Assembly: GCA_051294375.1 (NCBI GenBank)
Contig: CM119263.1
Coordinates: forward strand, 17,632,628-17,696,627
Origin: Paraspadella gotoi
Taxonomy: Eukaryota > Chaetognatha
DNA: 64,000 nt
Direction of reading: 5' to 3'
This document shows positions 1 through 10,016 of this stretch, piece by piece (the first letter of the stretch is position 1; each line of letters opens with the position of its first letter). Below the pieces are notes generated by a model. It saw nothing but the letters and a program-made list of their open reading frames with translations. It had not been told where the DNA came from and searched no databases. The position numbers were made by a program, and so were the translations under genes.

Positions 1-230
1 CCTACATCCAGCATCCGACAGCTATAACTAGTATAAGTATATAAAAAAATCGAACTAGTAGTAAATCCGAAGTGAAGGTTATGCTAAATAGTCAATTACA
101 TTTTATTTAAATTAGATGTTAAAAAAAAAATTCATACGCGTATGCGCAATGCGCAAACATATTTGATGTTCCAATATCTTAATCCTTAATTTTTTTTATT
201 ATTACTATTGTGATTATTAAAAATTGGAAG

Positions 231-3200
231 AAATTTGATGACGTGGACACATGCAAATTCAACGACCTGCCAAAGGAATGCTATTCTAAGTGGTCCAAGA
301 AAGGAAAATGCAACCAGATCATCATAAAATGTCGTAAAAATGCCGAAATTTGTACAGAACGATACAAAGAGTGCCCCAAAGGAATGCAGGTTAAAGAAAT
401 TATTTTTTTATTTTTATTTATTTATATTTATTTTATTTTATAGAGAAAGAAAATGTTTGAACAGCTCAATATTTAGCGATAAAAGTTAAAATCATATGAA
501 AACAAGAGTAAAAAAATGGGCATAATTCAAAGTTGTGGATTAAAAAACGAAAAATATAACAAGAAAAAATTACCAAAATTACTAGATGAAAAAAAAGATT
601 TTGACTTCAACAATAGTTCAAAGTTCAACTCTTTTCGGTACATTCCATAATCGAAACCATAGCCGTTAAAATAATCAATCATGAGAATGAGGGTACTAAA
701 AAAAATTGTACTAAAAAAAATGTTTTCTTTATTTAGTAATATTATATTATATTACTATATAAAGAAAACATTTTTTTTTTGAAATCTTATAAATTTGTTT
801 GATGGAGTATTAAAAAGTTAAATATAATTACAGTTTTTAACAATTTTTACGTTTTTTAAGTGATAATGATATGATAATTATTTTTGACTCACTTATCATA
901 AAAATATTTTAAAAAGTATTATACTTTGTTAAACAACTTTTTATGAGCTATCTGAATCTTGTTTTAAAATTAGAAATTTCTCAAAATTCTCAAATTCACA
1001 AAATTTTTTTGGCCTTTCCTATCTATAAATAAATATTAAAAAATTACTTACACTATACAGCCAAGTAAGAATTTTTTTGTCCATTGAGTGCAGCTAATAG
1101 ACAGGTATGGTATGGTCTGTTCAGATTTGTCATTTGTCATTTAATTAATCAGGTCGTTACTCTCAACACGAAATGTGGAAACCCTCGGGACGCCTGCATG
1201 AATTGTGATCAAGAGTTTAAGTCTAAAGAGATAAACAAAAACCTCCCGGATCACTGCTTCGAAGATAGAACAATCAATTTCTTGGGAAATTGCAAATATA
1301 ATATGTATGAATCTTTTATATCTGAAAAAAAAGAAATATAGAAAGAAAAGAATAAAATAAAGAAAGAAAAGAATAAAATGACAAAAAATAATAAAATAAT
1401 AATTTTTATATTGGTTGTACCAATTTCATAAAGAAAAGAAAAGAATAAAATAAAAAAGTAAAGAATAAAATAAAGAAAAGAAAAGAATAAAATAATAAAA
1501 AAAAGAATAAAACAAAGAAAAGAATTAAACAAAGAAAATAAAAGAATAAAATAAAGAAAAGAATAAAATAAAGAAAAGAATAAAATAAAGAAAATAAAAT
1601 AATAAAATAAAGAAAAGAATAAAATAAAGAAAAGAAAAAAAAGAAAGGAAAATATAAAAAGAAACCAAACCTTAAAAGATGATAATCTATAAATTATTAA
1701 CAACAAAACTAGACTTAAATGATTCTGTTTATAACTAAGATATTTTATTTGGCTACGATCTAGACCACTGAAAAAGGCCTGCCCGACAGACAACCTCGCT
1801 TTGACCAAATGCCAGCAAGAAGGCCAAAAACGAGAGCTCTTTTTCGACGACTGTAATTGTCCAATGCTCAAATGTACAGGTGAGTGATATTAGGTCGATC
1901 ATTAACATCCCAAACATTGTTTAGTAAACAACACTCCGAGCTATTGTTGAGTAAAAATACTGTACTTCAAAAAAATAATGACCGTTGCGTTAGGTATAAG
2001 GTTATGGCCGAGAGAAACTAGTAAACAAATCTTAAAAGTATAGTGATCTCGCCAGACGTTACTATCAAAGAAAATTAATGAAAAAATCTGAAAAAAAAAA
2101 GATTGATGCGATAACGAATTATTGATATAATAGTTTTTAAAAAACCTTAATGATAATAACCCATATCTAAATTTTTAGCTTCCTATAGTTATATACTTAA
2201 GCTATTTTTAATGTTAAAACAGCGTGATGACGACGGCACAAAGAAGCAATACTAAATCGTTATTTACACCCAAGACGGGCTTACGGGGTTACTTTTACTT
2301 TCGCTGACCGGGGTTAGGGAGGGGTTAGGGTTAAGGGCGGTTTAGGGGTGGTTTAAGTTTAAGAGGGATTAGGGTTAGGATAATTAGATAATATTCGCGG
2401 TCGGCGAAAGTAAAATTTAGCCGGCTTAAGCCTGTCTGGCGAGATAAAAATTCAGAATAAGCAAAAATAAACAGGTTGTCCCGTCAATGCAAAGCTCGAC
2501 CTCCAAATTATACTGGATTCATCGAATTCCATCGGTCTAAATTCTTGGCAGATGGTGAGAGAATTCCTTAAATTATTGATCGAGACCATAAATACCGGAG
2601 ATACTTTGATTTGCATCGGCCGATACGGAGGATCTGGAACTTTTAAACACTTGACGTATGTATTTATACATTCACCTTCATATTTGTCGCAGTTCAATCA
2701 TACTTATCTACTACTATTTACTACTGTACTTATTATTTTATTAAAACTTTCAAACAAAAGGAAGAAAATAAAAAAATATAATTAATAATAATAAATGAGA
2801 TTAAAGACGAAGTCTTTTTACATCAACGATTGATTTTATTTTTTGACAGATATGTTTCGGCTTTAATGAAAGCCTTCATCAGCGCTTTGACAATTTCACA
2901 TTTAGTTTCTCAAACTAAAAAATGTGAAAAGTCTTTAATCTCATTTATTCCAAAACACAACGAAAAAGAAAGAATTTTTGCAAACTAATAATAATATAAT
3001 AAATAATAACATTTAAGTTCCTCTGCGAAGATAATATAATAAAAACATTGTGGCGGTATATTCACACTGCCTCACGTCCAATATCGTTCAGCCAAATCCA
3101 TTGCCTCAGAGGGGAAACATGCCATCCTAGGCGTTGTGGTCCATCCACAGTCCTAACGACTTCCCTCTGCCTTGGCAAAGCGAGACCGTCCTAGGGTAAC

Positions 3201-5581
3201 CGCGCCGACTGGAGGCGTCACTGAAGGTCGGAAGCCCCCAAAGCATCACAGGCAACCCTGCTGTTGCCATAACATTCATAAAAAATAAAAATAGAATATA
3301 ATGAAACAAATAATTTTACAAATTTTCATAATTAGGGAATAAATAAGTTTAAACAAACAACGTCGCTGCTAGGTACGTTCACAGATAATGAAGAAATTCT
3401 AGAAATCTTACTTCAGACATAATAACAATAACAAAAAAAATATTTTTTTAATTTTTGACCTTCTTTACAATTTGACGATTTGAACCTATGAATCGATTCT
3501 ACTATTACTTTCATTTGTAAATCCGAGCGAGAAAGAGTGAAAGAGGTAAAATACCAAAATAGATCATAAGGGCAGCCTCTGATTTTGTCTTTTGTTAACT
3601 CTTTCTTTATTTTGATTTTTCCTCTCTCTCTCACTCTTCATTTGAATCAAAATATTTGCAAAAAAATTTAAAAAGCACCACGAATTGTTTAATACTAACT
3701 TATGACATATTTCAACTCAAAAGATTTTGACAAATATATATGACAGCCAATGACTTTGCTCATTGCTAATGTGGTTGTTGCTGTAAGCGGTCGCGATTAA
3801 ATATCCTACCACTAATTATTGTACTTCTTACAGGCCTTGCAGCAAATCTGTGAAAGGAAGTGATCTTGATGATAGTATTTACGATTACGAGCCCTTGGGA
3901 AACACTCACACTGCAGAAGCGATGGATTATTTCCGTATTTCGTTTGAGAATTCGGCAAGAATTAATCAATCTGATGTCTTTAAGGTGAGACAGTAATTGA
4001 CATAGCATTTACAAAGGGTATCGTGAAAATACATATTCCATACAGAATTTGTACCAAGCTCATCTTATTTTGATGCGAGTGAACTAGAATGAGAGTCTTA
4101 ATTGAAATCCTGCAGGGTCCTGCTATATTGTGGAAGGAATGGGGGCCTGAACCCACTATTGACTATCCAATACATGATTTATTGAATATTTATTTATACT
4201 TGTAGCAATTTTACCGTATACTTCATTGATAAGGAAGCAATGTGCTCAGATAGTAAAACTGTGAGAGTTTTGCTTCAAAGCTTGTAGGCCCGTGTATATT
4301 TCTAAAAAGCTTTTGAAAAAGTTATATAATACATAGTATTAATTTTCTGCTTTTGACATTAAGGCCGTCTTGATTCTCACTGACGGACAAGCTAATGGTG
4401 GAGGGGATGTGACACAAGCCAGTCAAAAATGGGTTGACTTAGGTGCCAAAGTTTATGTCTCAGGGTTTGCTCAGGCCGTCAGATCAGGTAAAAATAAATT
4501 TATCTGCGCTCTTATACCATATTATAATTATTATAATAAATTATTTTATATTCCCTTATATGGAAATGTATGGTAAAACATTAGTTAAATTGTTTAAACT
4601 CTTCTGAGTTTTGTCTTTCATGCTTCTAATCCCCCACGCTATTTATAACATTATTAGAATATTTTCTATAAATTTAAACAAAATATTTCCCGGCCCCCTT
4701 AAATACAGTGTGTCCCAATGGTACTGTCTGTTAATAAAAGCTTACTGCTCCTATACCCGAACGAAAAACTCATTACATCAATAAGCGCAGAAGTATGGAC
4801 CGTTTTATAGGATACCTAAATTTAAAAAATTGAACCAAGCAATTTATCACATAAAGTAAAAAAGTAAAGTAAAAAAATTTTCAGTATTTTTTTAAAAAAG
4901 TTTTAAATTATATACTATTTTTTAATATTTAATAAATATATTTTATATTATTGAACAGTAAGAAACAGTAAGAAACAACATATTTTTAGCAACAGAGCTT
5001 ATTATATTTTTTATTGGTTTTAATAATAATTTATCAAATAAAATAAATAGCAACCATTTTGTTCTGGCTTTATGATTCAATCGCTGACAACTTACAAATT
5101 AAAATATTTTTTCTATATAATTTAATTTAAAATATAAAATGTAATCTAAAAATTTAAAAAGTGAAAAACTAGGACATATTTAAATTGAATGTTATGCAAT
5201 GAAAAATTTATAAAAATTGAATTCAAAATAAAGTATTATAAATGGTAATTACTTATCTTTGACATCGGTATTACAGAAATAAGATTTAACAACACAATTC
5301 TGCTCGATGTATAAAAGTTAACAGACAGACAGTACAGACAGAACCATTGGGACACACTGTACCTTCATCTTAAGATCTAAAGATCTGTATCGAAGAGAAA
5401 ATCAAAATATTTATAAACCAAAAAGGAAAATATTATAAATCATTAGTTGTCATAAAATTTTTTAGGACTGATTAAAATCTCGAAACACTACTGGTTCAAG
5501 CCCAACCTGGAAGACTTAATCGACGCCTTAAGGAAAGAATTTGTGCCCATAATTTGCGGGAAAGAAAATAGTATGTACTAA
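231..5581 (+). CDS. Cysteine-rich VWA-domain protein (3' part)
   Basis: Seven exons join in phase: 231-389, 1153-1304, 1764-1879, 2475-2655, 3834-3984, 4364-4487 and 5466-5581, ending at TAA. The first exon has six cysteines with a CYSKWSKKGKC segment resembling an ShKT-like module. The next two are also cysteine-rich. Exons 4-6 form a von Willebrand factor A domain: DLQIILDSSNSIG carries the DxSxS metal-ion site, and VLILTDGQAN is the usual second core strand. VWA domains of this kind normally act outside the cell in adhesion or matrix binding. No start codon or signal peptide is seen, so the 5' end probably lies left of the window. The 231 acceptor and the donor at 1305 are the least certain borders. 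The exact family and ligand are unknown. Confidence 0.8.
1332..1660. repeat. AAAGAAAAGAATAAAAT-type minisatellite
   Basis: This purine-rich tandem array of imperfect 15-20 bp units, built from AAAGAAAAGAATAAAAT, lies in an intron of the VWA gene. Reverse-strand reading frames across it are low-complexity Phe/Leu/Ser strings and not genes. Confidence 0.8.
2045..2443. mobile_element. Foldback element with telomere-like core
   Basis: An ATCTCGCCAGAC motif at 2045 is inverted as GTCTGGCGAGAT at 2432-2443. Inside lie imperfect inverted arms, AGACGGGCTTA..TTTACTTTCGCTGACCG near 2273-2315 and their complement at 2395-2435. The spacer carries degenerate TTAGGG/GGGTTA blocks. Related TTTACTTTYGCTGACCG ends recur at 43317-43708. 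It lies in an intron of the VWA gene. No transposase frame is present, so it would be non-autonomous. Confidence 0.6.
2795..2950 (-). mobile_element. Inverted-repeat element with decayed hammerhead core
   Basis: AATGAGATTAAAGAC at 2795 is inverted as GTCTTTAATCTCATT at about 2931. On the minus strand the interior (2845-2887) has CTGATGA, a GGCTTT/AAAGCC hairpin and GAAAC, the hammerhead order. The ACATGT palindrome is changed to ACATAT and stem I is only about 3 bp, so it is probably inactive. It is related to the elements at 7509-7686 and 62509-62554. Confidence 0.6.
3160..3270 (-). repeat. Dispersed repeat, second copy at 38005-38150
   Basis: The reverse complement shares ATGGCAACAG, GTTGCCTGTGATG, GGCTTTGGGGGCTTCCGACC and GGTCTCGCTTTGCCAA with a copy in a SRCAP intron. 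A shorter related fragment lies near 6196-6223. It is an interspersed repeat of unknown class. The GC content is above its surroundings. Confidence 0.7.
4087..4150 (+). repeat. Dispersed repeat fragment related to 42235-42360
   Basis: GAGAGTCTTAATTGAAATCC, CTGCAGGGTCCTGCTAT and GGGGGCCTGAACCCAC match the reverse complement of 42235-42360 with scattered differences. Class unknown. Confidence 0.55.
4706..5359. mobile_element. TA-flanked MITE (Tc1/mariner-like)
   Basis: This 654-bp AT-rich element starts CAGTGTGTCCCAATGGT and ends in the complement ACCATTGGGACACACTG. TA dinucleotides flank both sides (4704-4705 and 5360-5361), the target duplication typical of Tc1/mariner transposons. The terminal repeat continues imperfectly through CAGACAGTACAGACAG-like sequence. 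No transposase frame remains. It sits in the last intron of the VWA gene. Confidence 0.85.
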
Positions 5582-7508
5582 ATCCGCCAACCTAAAAAGG
5601 GGCCAAATTGGTTTCGAAGGCATTGCTTCTCAATAAGGAAAAGGACTAATCGTTCCACTGTAATGTTACATATATATCTCGTAGTACTTCTCTCATGCAT
5701 CGTATGTTAAAAAGCGATTAACTTAATTAGTATATTGAAAATGATAAATTTCTTTTTCTTTCGTCCCTTCATTTTCAAAGATTAGAACGAAGCATCGATT
5801 AGTCATTACTGCGAGATAATGACTCGAAAAGAAATCGTCGATTGTTTGCGCTGCTCGTAGATATCATTTTTTAGCTCTATCGTATTGGAAAAGTTTTGAT
5901 CTCAACGTTTTTCGAACTTGACTGATGGTTACTACTAGAATATAATTATATAGCTGCACCTTTCGTTTATTTATAAAAATATCTGGCGAGGGGTTTTTTC
6001 AGCTCAATAAATCCAAAAAATTCAGCGAGTCATTAGAGCGTAGTGAAGAGCGTAGAGCGGTCATTGACTCAGGGACCAATTCCAAACTAACCAACGAATG
6101 TACTAAGTACTAAGTAGTTGTTGCGGCAAAAGCCTTGCTTTTGTTCTGAGCCCTGAGCGCCAGCTGTCGGGAGATTTCCCACACCCCAGGCATCACACGT
6201 GTCTCTCCATTGCCATAGTACCTCATTTTATAATATTCTGTAATGGTTCTAAATTGCAATGATTGATTTGATACTTTAGGAATTAATTCTTAATGTCCCA
6301 AAAAATTTTAACACTATACTAGTTAAAGGAACCAACTCTAAGGAATCAGGATCCAATAGTCCCTTTCTCTCATTTATTAGGTGAGGGAATACGTTAATCA
6401 TTAATCTAAAGAGAATAGGACAGAATTACTATCTATGCTCATTACTTTGTGACCTTAAGCTTTACAGATGCATCTTATCACTACAGAAAGCCAGTTATCT
6501 ATTAATCAATATGGATTTTAGTTCAGCGAAGTACTTTTAGTATTATTAGTAGAGACCCTAGTTCACTGACAGCTATCCATGAATAAATAATATTCATTCC
6601 ATGTTCATTTCAGGATGAGGAAAGTATCCACAATGAAATTAGGATCTACCATAACAAATGGCTACACTAAGGAGAGCAGACATTTAGGAAATAAAAAGAT
6701 CAAATATAAGGACTCAAGAAAATAGATATGTTGATATATATATATTTTCAAATTTCACAAGAATATTGGTACAGAGTCACTATCCATTATCGCTGGACCG
6801 AATAGCTTTTAACAAAACGCAATAAAAACAAAAACAACTGTAAATTATGTACACAATTTATTGTACAGCCTCCAATTCTCGATGGTTAAGACAATTTCAG
6901 TGTTTAGGTATAGCAAATAAATTTATCTGTGAATATAATCAAATACAAAATTCAACGTTCAATTGTTTTTTGACAAGAAATATACACATAGTAAAATAAT
7001 TGTGATAATATAAATCGTCCAGCAATTAAGGATCGTTTCGCAATATAAAAAAAAATGAAACGCGATATATTCTCTAACTTTATTAACAGCGCTTTATAAT
7101 AGTGTAATATACATCGTTCAATAATTTACAATTATTCTTAGTCTATAACGAGATTGTAAAAAACTGGTTTCAACTTTAAACAGCTGAAATTTGGCGGGTA
7201 AATGTCACAAACCCCTTGCAAAGAGATTTTTTTTATTAATATACTATTTAATTTGAATGAAGTTGCAAGATTATTTCAAGAAATGCAAATATATTGGGAG
7301 GGAGTAACGGGGAGGAGCAAGGAGTAAAGAATCGGAAAGTTAATGGTTTCGTCAAACTAAAACAAAGAGTTTCTTTCTGCCTTCACATCTAAAAATCCTT
7401 AATTTATTTAAGGAATATTAAACTAAATTCAATTGTCATGAAAGGACAACTCATTATTTAGAATAAGAACTGTTGAAGTAATCCTTTCTTTTTCGTTGTC
7501 ACTATTAA

Positions 7509-7686
7509 TTAGAGAATTGACAAAGTTTTTGTTTGCAACGAATTTTATTTATAGTTGAACAGACATGTTTCGACTTGTTTTACAAGTCTTCATCAACGCT
7601 GATGAAGACTTGTAAAACAAGTCGAAACATGTCTGTTCAACTATAAATAAAATTCGTTGCAAACAAAAACTTTGTCAATTCTCTAA
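7509..7686. mobile_element. Perfect palindrome (87-bp arms, 4-nt loop)
   Basis: The left arm 7509-7595 and right arm 7600-7686 are identical when one is reverse-complemented, with only ACGC between them. Matching stops abruptly outside the arms. The element carries a hammerhead ribozyme motif across its centre. Such a perfect hairpin suggests either a recent foldback insertion or gene conversion between arms. It belongs to the CATGTTTCG...CTTCATCA repeat family seen at 2845, 25747, 28271, 51460 and 62509. Confidence 0.9.
7595..7637 (+). ncRNA. Hammerhead ribozyme motif (intact core)
   Basis: In order: stem I strand AACG (7595-7598), core CTGATGA (7599-7605), one extra A, stem II GACTTG/CAAGTC (6 bp), GAA then the palindrome ACATGT, cleavage base C (7633), and stem I partner TGTT (7634-7637). 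All invariant core bases are present. The very short ACATGT stem III is the form known from hammerheads of Penelope-like elements and retrozymes, which cleave best as dimers. The minus-strand copy in the other arm has T for the first core C and should be inactive. The extra A before stem II leaves activity uncertain. Confidence 0.75.
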
Positions 7687-8242
7687 AGAATAAGAACTAA
7701 AACTGAATTATGAGTTAGTATGGAAAACGGATTTAAGAGTTTGAAATAAAGTTTAAGATTAAGAATAAAATATTAGCTTTGAAAAATTTTTTTCGTTGTT
7801 TGTTTAATGACAAAAATATTCTATGCAAACTACCGTACTCTAATTATAAATGACCTGAATCTTTGGTTAATGAGCAATCCAACTCAAACCTACCTATAAA
7901 GTCACCAAATGGCAGCATAACTCATATTCAAAGAAAATTATCAGACCCTAAATTAGTATAGAGAAATCAGATTGTTTTTTTCGAATTTCGAAGATAAGAA
8001 AAAAAAGTCACGGAAAAGAAAGAATATGAGAGGGAGAAGAGTCTAAAAATTTCTGAATATGTTAAAATTAGTTATTTCACGCTTAGCCTTCAATCAAGAC
8101 CTACGGAAGTTGTAAAATATTAAGAAAACGTTTATTTACCTTTTTATGTATTTGAGTATCTCAGCAAAATTTACGTCATGCTACCATAAAAGAGTGATAT
8201 AGGAAAACCCATCAAATTTGAGCAAACAATGCCGGATCTGCC

Positions 8243-9086
8243 TGTCGGGAAGAAACTTTCGTGAAAATTCATCGGACGTTTAGGGTAGTGCGGGGTAATT
8301 CGGAACACTTTTGGAAGTATTCAAATTTTTCTCATAGTTAATTATCATTATTATTTATCTTTTTAAATTGTATTTTATTTTTAAATTTTATATTAATTTT
8401 ATCTTAATTTCATCTTAATTTTGTCTCAAACTAATTTTTTAACCATATTTAGGCATTAAATTCCATTCCAAACTTTTGAATATTTTTTATTACTTAAAAT
8501 TGATTTTTTACTGTAACATTCATAGTATAATATTTTGTTTCGCCCACTTATTTAACAAATGTTGCTGTTATTAATACTTAGTAAATTATTACAAACACGT
8601 TATAAAAATCATATGAGGTAACCCAGAATACTTACCGTTTTACCCCAATTTAATTGTAGCTATGTAAAAAATAATTGAATTATTTTTTTTTAAATAATCT
8701 ATTCAATAACTAAAAATTAATAGTCTCGTCTATCATAATACGTCAAATATAACCGACAGAGGCTTGAAAATGACTACTCAAAGACGAAATTTGACTAGCA
8801 GCTTTGAAATTGCAGCAGCCGAATGCTGAAACTTTAATAATGGAAAGTCAAGTGAGTGAAATATTTAATTCACCAAAAAAAAAAACTATAAAATATCTTT
8901 AAACAATTTTTTTATTTCATTTTATATGTCAGTGCTCCGAATTACCCCTGTTCCGAATCACCCCGCACTACCCTATTCATTTAAATATTTATTCAATGAA
9001 AATTATAAAACATTTCACTACCTGTCTATTCCTTATTATTCATTAATTGATATTTCCTTTTAAGCTATCATGAGCTATTGATAACA
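8243..9086 (+). mobile_element. Solo LTR-like element split by a MITE
   Basis: It starts TGTCGGGAAGAAACTTTCG and ends AACA, and is flanked by the 5-bp duplication CTGCC (8238-8242 and 9087-9091). Without the inserted MITE it is about 151 bp. It aligns with the first 150 bases of the 242-bp repeats at 62676 and 63363. It is itself inserted in another dispersed repeat (GGATCTGCC..ACGATTATT..GTAAGCAGCTAATCA), whose unbroken copies occur near 29500, 25010 and 53560. TG..CA ends plus a 5-bp duplication are the signature of LTR retrotransposon integration. Confidence 0.7.
8283..8973. mobile_element. TA-flanked MITE inserted in the LTR
   Basis: This 691-bp element starts GGGTAGTGCGGGGTAATTCG and has the complement at its right end (CCCCGCACTACCC), with TA duplicated at 8281-8282 and 8974-8975. 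Related copies of the host repeat at 62676 and 63363 have an uninterrupted site with a single TA. Fragments of the same MITE family recur at 55845-56040 and 61610-61665. The TA target points to the Tc1/mariner/pogo superfamily. A short frame from 8769 (MTTQRRNLTSSFEIAAAEC) might be a decayed transposase start, which is speculative. Confidence 0.88.
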
Positions 9087-9354
9087 CTGCCCACGATTAT
9101 TAGAGGTAAGCAGCTAATCAAATAATTAAGTAATAAAATTATTAAATAATTATGATAGCGGTAAACAGCTGATCAGAGATTAATTAATAATTTATCAATT
9201 AATTCATTAATTATTTAATTGTTGTTGTTACAGTTGTTGCAGCTTGCATTTCAAATTAAAAAGAAAAAGAAAAAAGGTGTAATCAAATATTGAAACGAGT
9301 TTTTTATTTTTTTTTCATTTAAACTCATTTCCTCTTGAACGATTCCATCGAAAC

Positions 9355-9605
9355 TTGATTTCAATCACACAGTTCTATACCCACACACAAAATTTAAAAT
9401 AAATCGCCCCATTGACAAGAAAAATTGGCGTTTAAACTAAGGGGGGACGGACAGACGTAATGACATCGATTTTTTTGCATCATTTATCATAATTTTATGT
9501 TTTGGATGATCCAAGTTTCTTGCCGACAAGATTTTGGGGTGGGACAGACGGACCGACAAAGTGAATCGAATAGCCGAAATCTGCTGTAAGCAGATCCGAC
9601 TAAAA
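9355..9605 (-). repeat. Dispersed repeat (TTTTGTGTGTGGGTA family)
   Basis: The reverse complement shares AGTCGGATCTGCTTA, TTTGTCGGTCCGTCTGTCC, AAATTTTGTGTGTGGGTA and TTTCGATGGAATCGT with copies near 24470-24570, 52462-52690, 52690-53000 and 60045-60300. Partial copies lie at 30060-30170, 49260-49390 and 51990-52060. This is the most numerous family in the window. Its class is unknown and no coding frame is seen. Confidence 0.7.
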
Positions 9606-10016
9606 AATTGAAAATAAAAAGTAATAAAGAAAAGAATAAGTAAATGTTACGCAATATGAGTTAGCATAAACCCTTAAATGAAACTATGCTTCAAAAGCGA
9701 ACATCTCTCAAGGTAACACTAAAAAATCCTGGAGTACACTCTTTATATATTATTAGGATTTTCATGCTTGAAAATAAAATAAACTAAACTATAAATTCAA
9801 TGAAACGGAATGTCAAAAAGCTCTCACATCGAAAATCAAGGGGCTGTTGGGGAGACGGGTTGAAAGGAGAGAAGGAGGAAAGGGATGCACGATTTGGCGT
9901 TCTTAACAGTAAGGAAAAAAAAAAATTAGAGAAATAGCCTAAGCACCCCATAAGGCCGATCTTGAATATTCACCACTCGCCCAGTTCCTTCAGTAAGCCA
10001 ATTCTTTTTGCTTTCG

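Larger units (their letters stand above)
5582..10016. other. Repeat-rich intergenic region, no gene seen
   Basis: This spacer lies between the 3' end of the VWA gene and the 3' end of MED13 (convergent genes). No exon-like frame with plausible splice sites was found. It contains a repeat fragment near 6196-6223, the palindrome 7509-7686, the nested LTR/MITE complex 8243-9086 and a dispersed repeat at 9355-9605. The rest is AT-rich single-copy-looking DNA. Confidence 0.7.

Noticed and set aside
1251-1871. 206-codon minus-strand frame
   Set aside because: It is a Phe/Leu/Ser low-complexity translation of the purine minisatellite and overlaps real exons on the plus strand.
7595-7637. Interpretation of the palindrome as a microRNA precursor
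   Set aside because: The stem is perfect and too long for a typical animal precursor, and the hammerhead core explains the conserved part better. A small-RNA source cannot be fully excluded.
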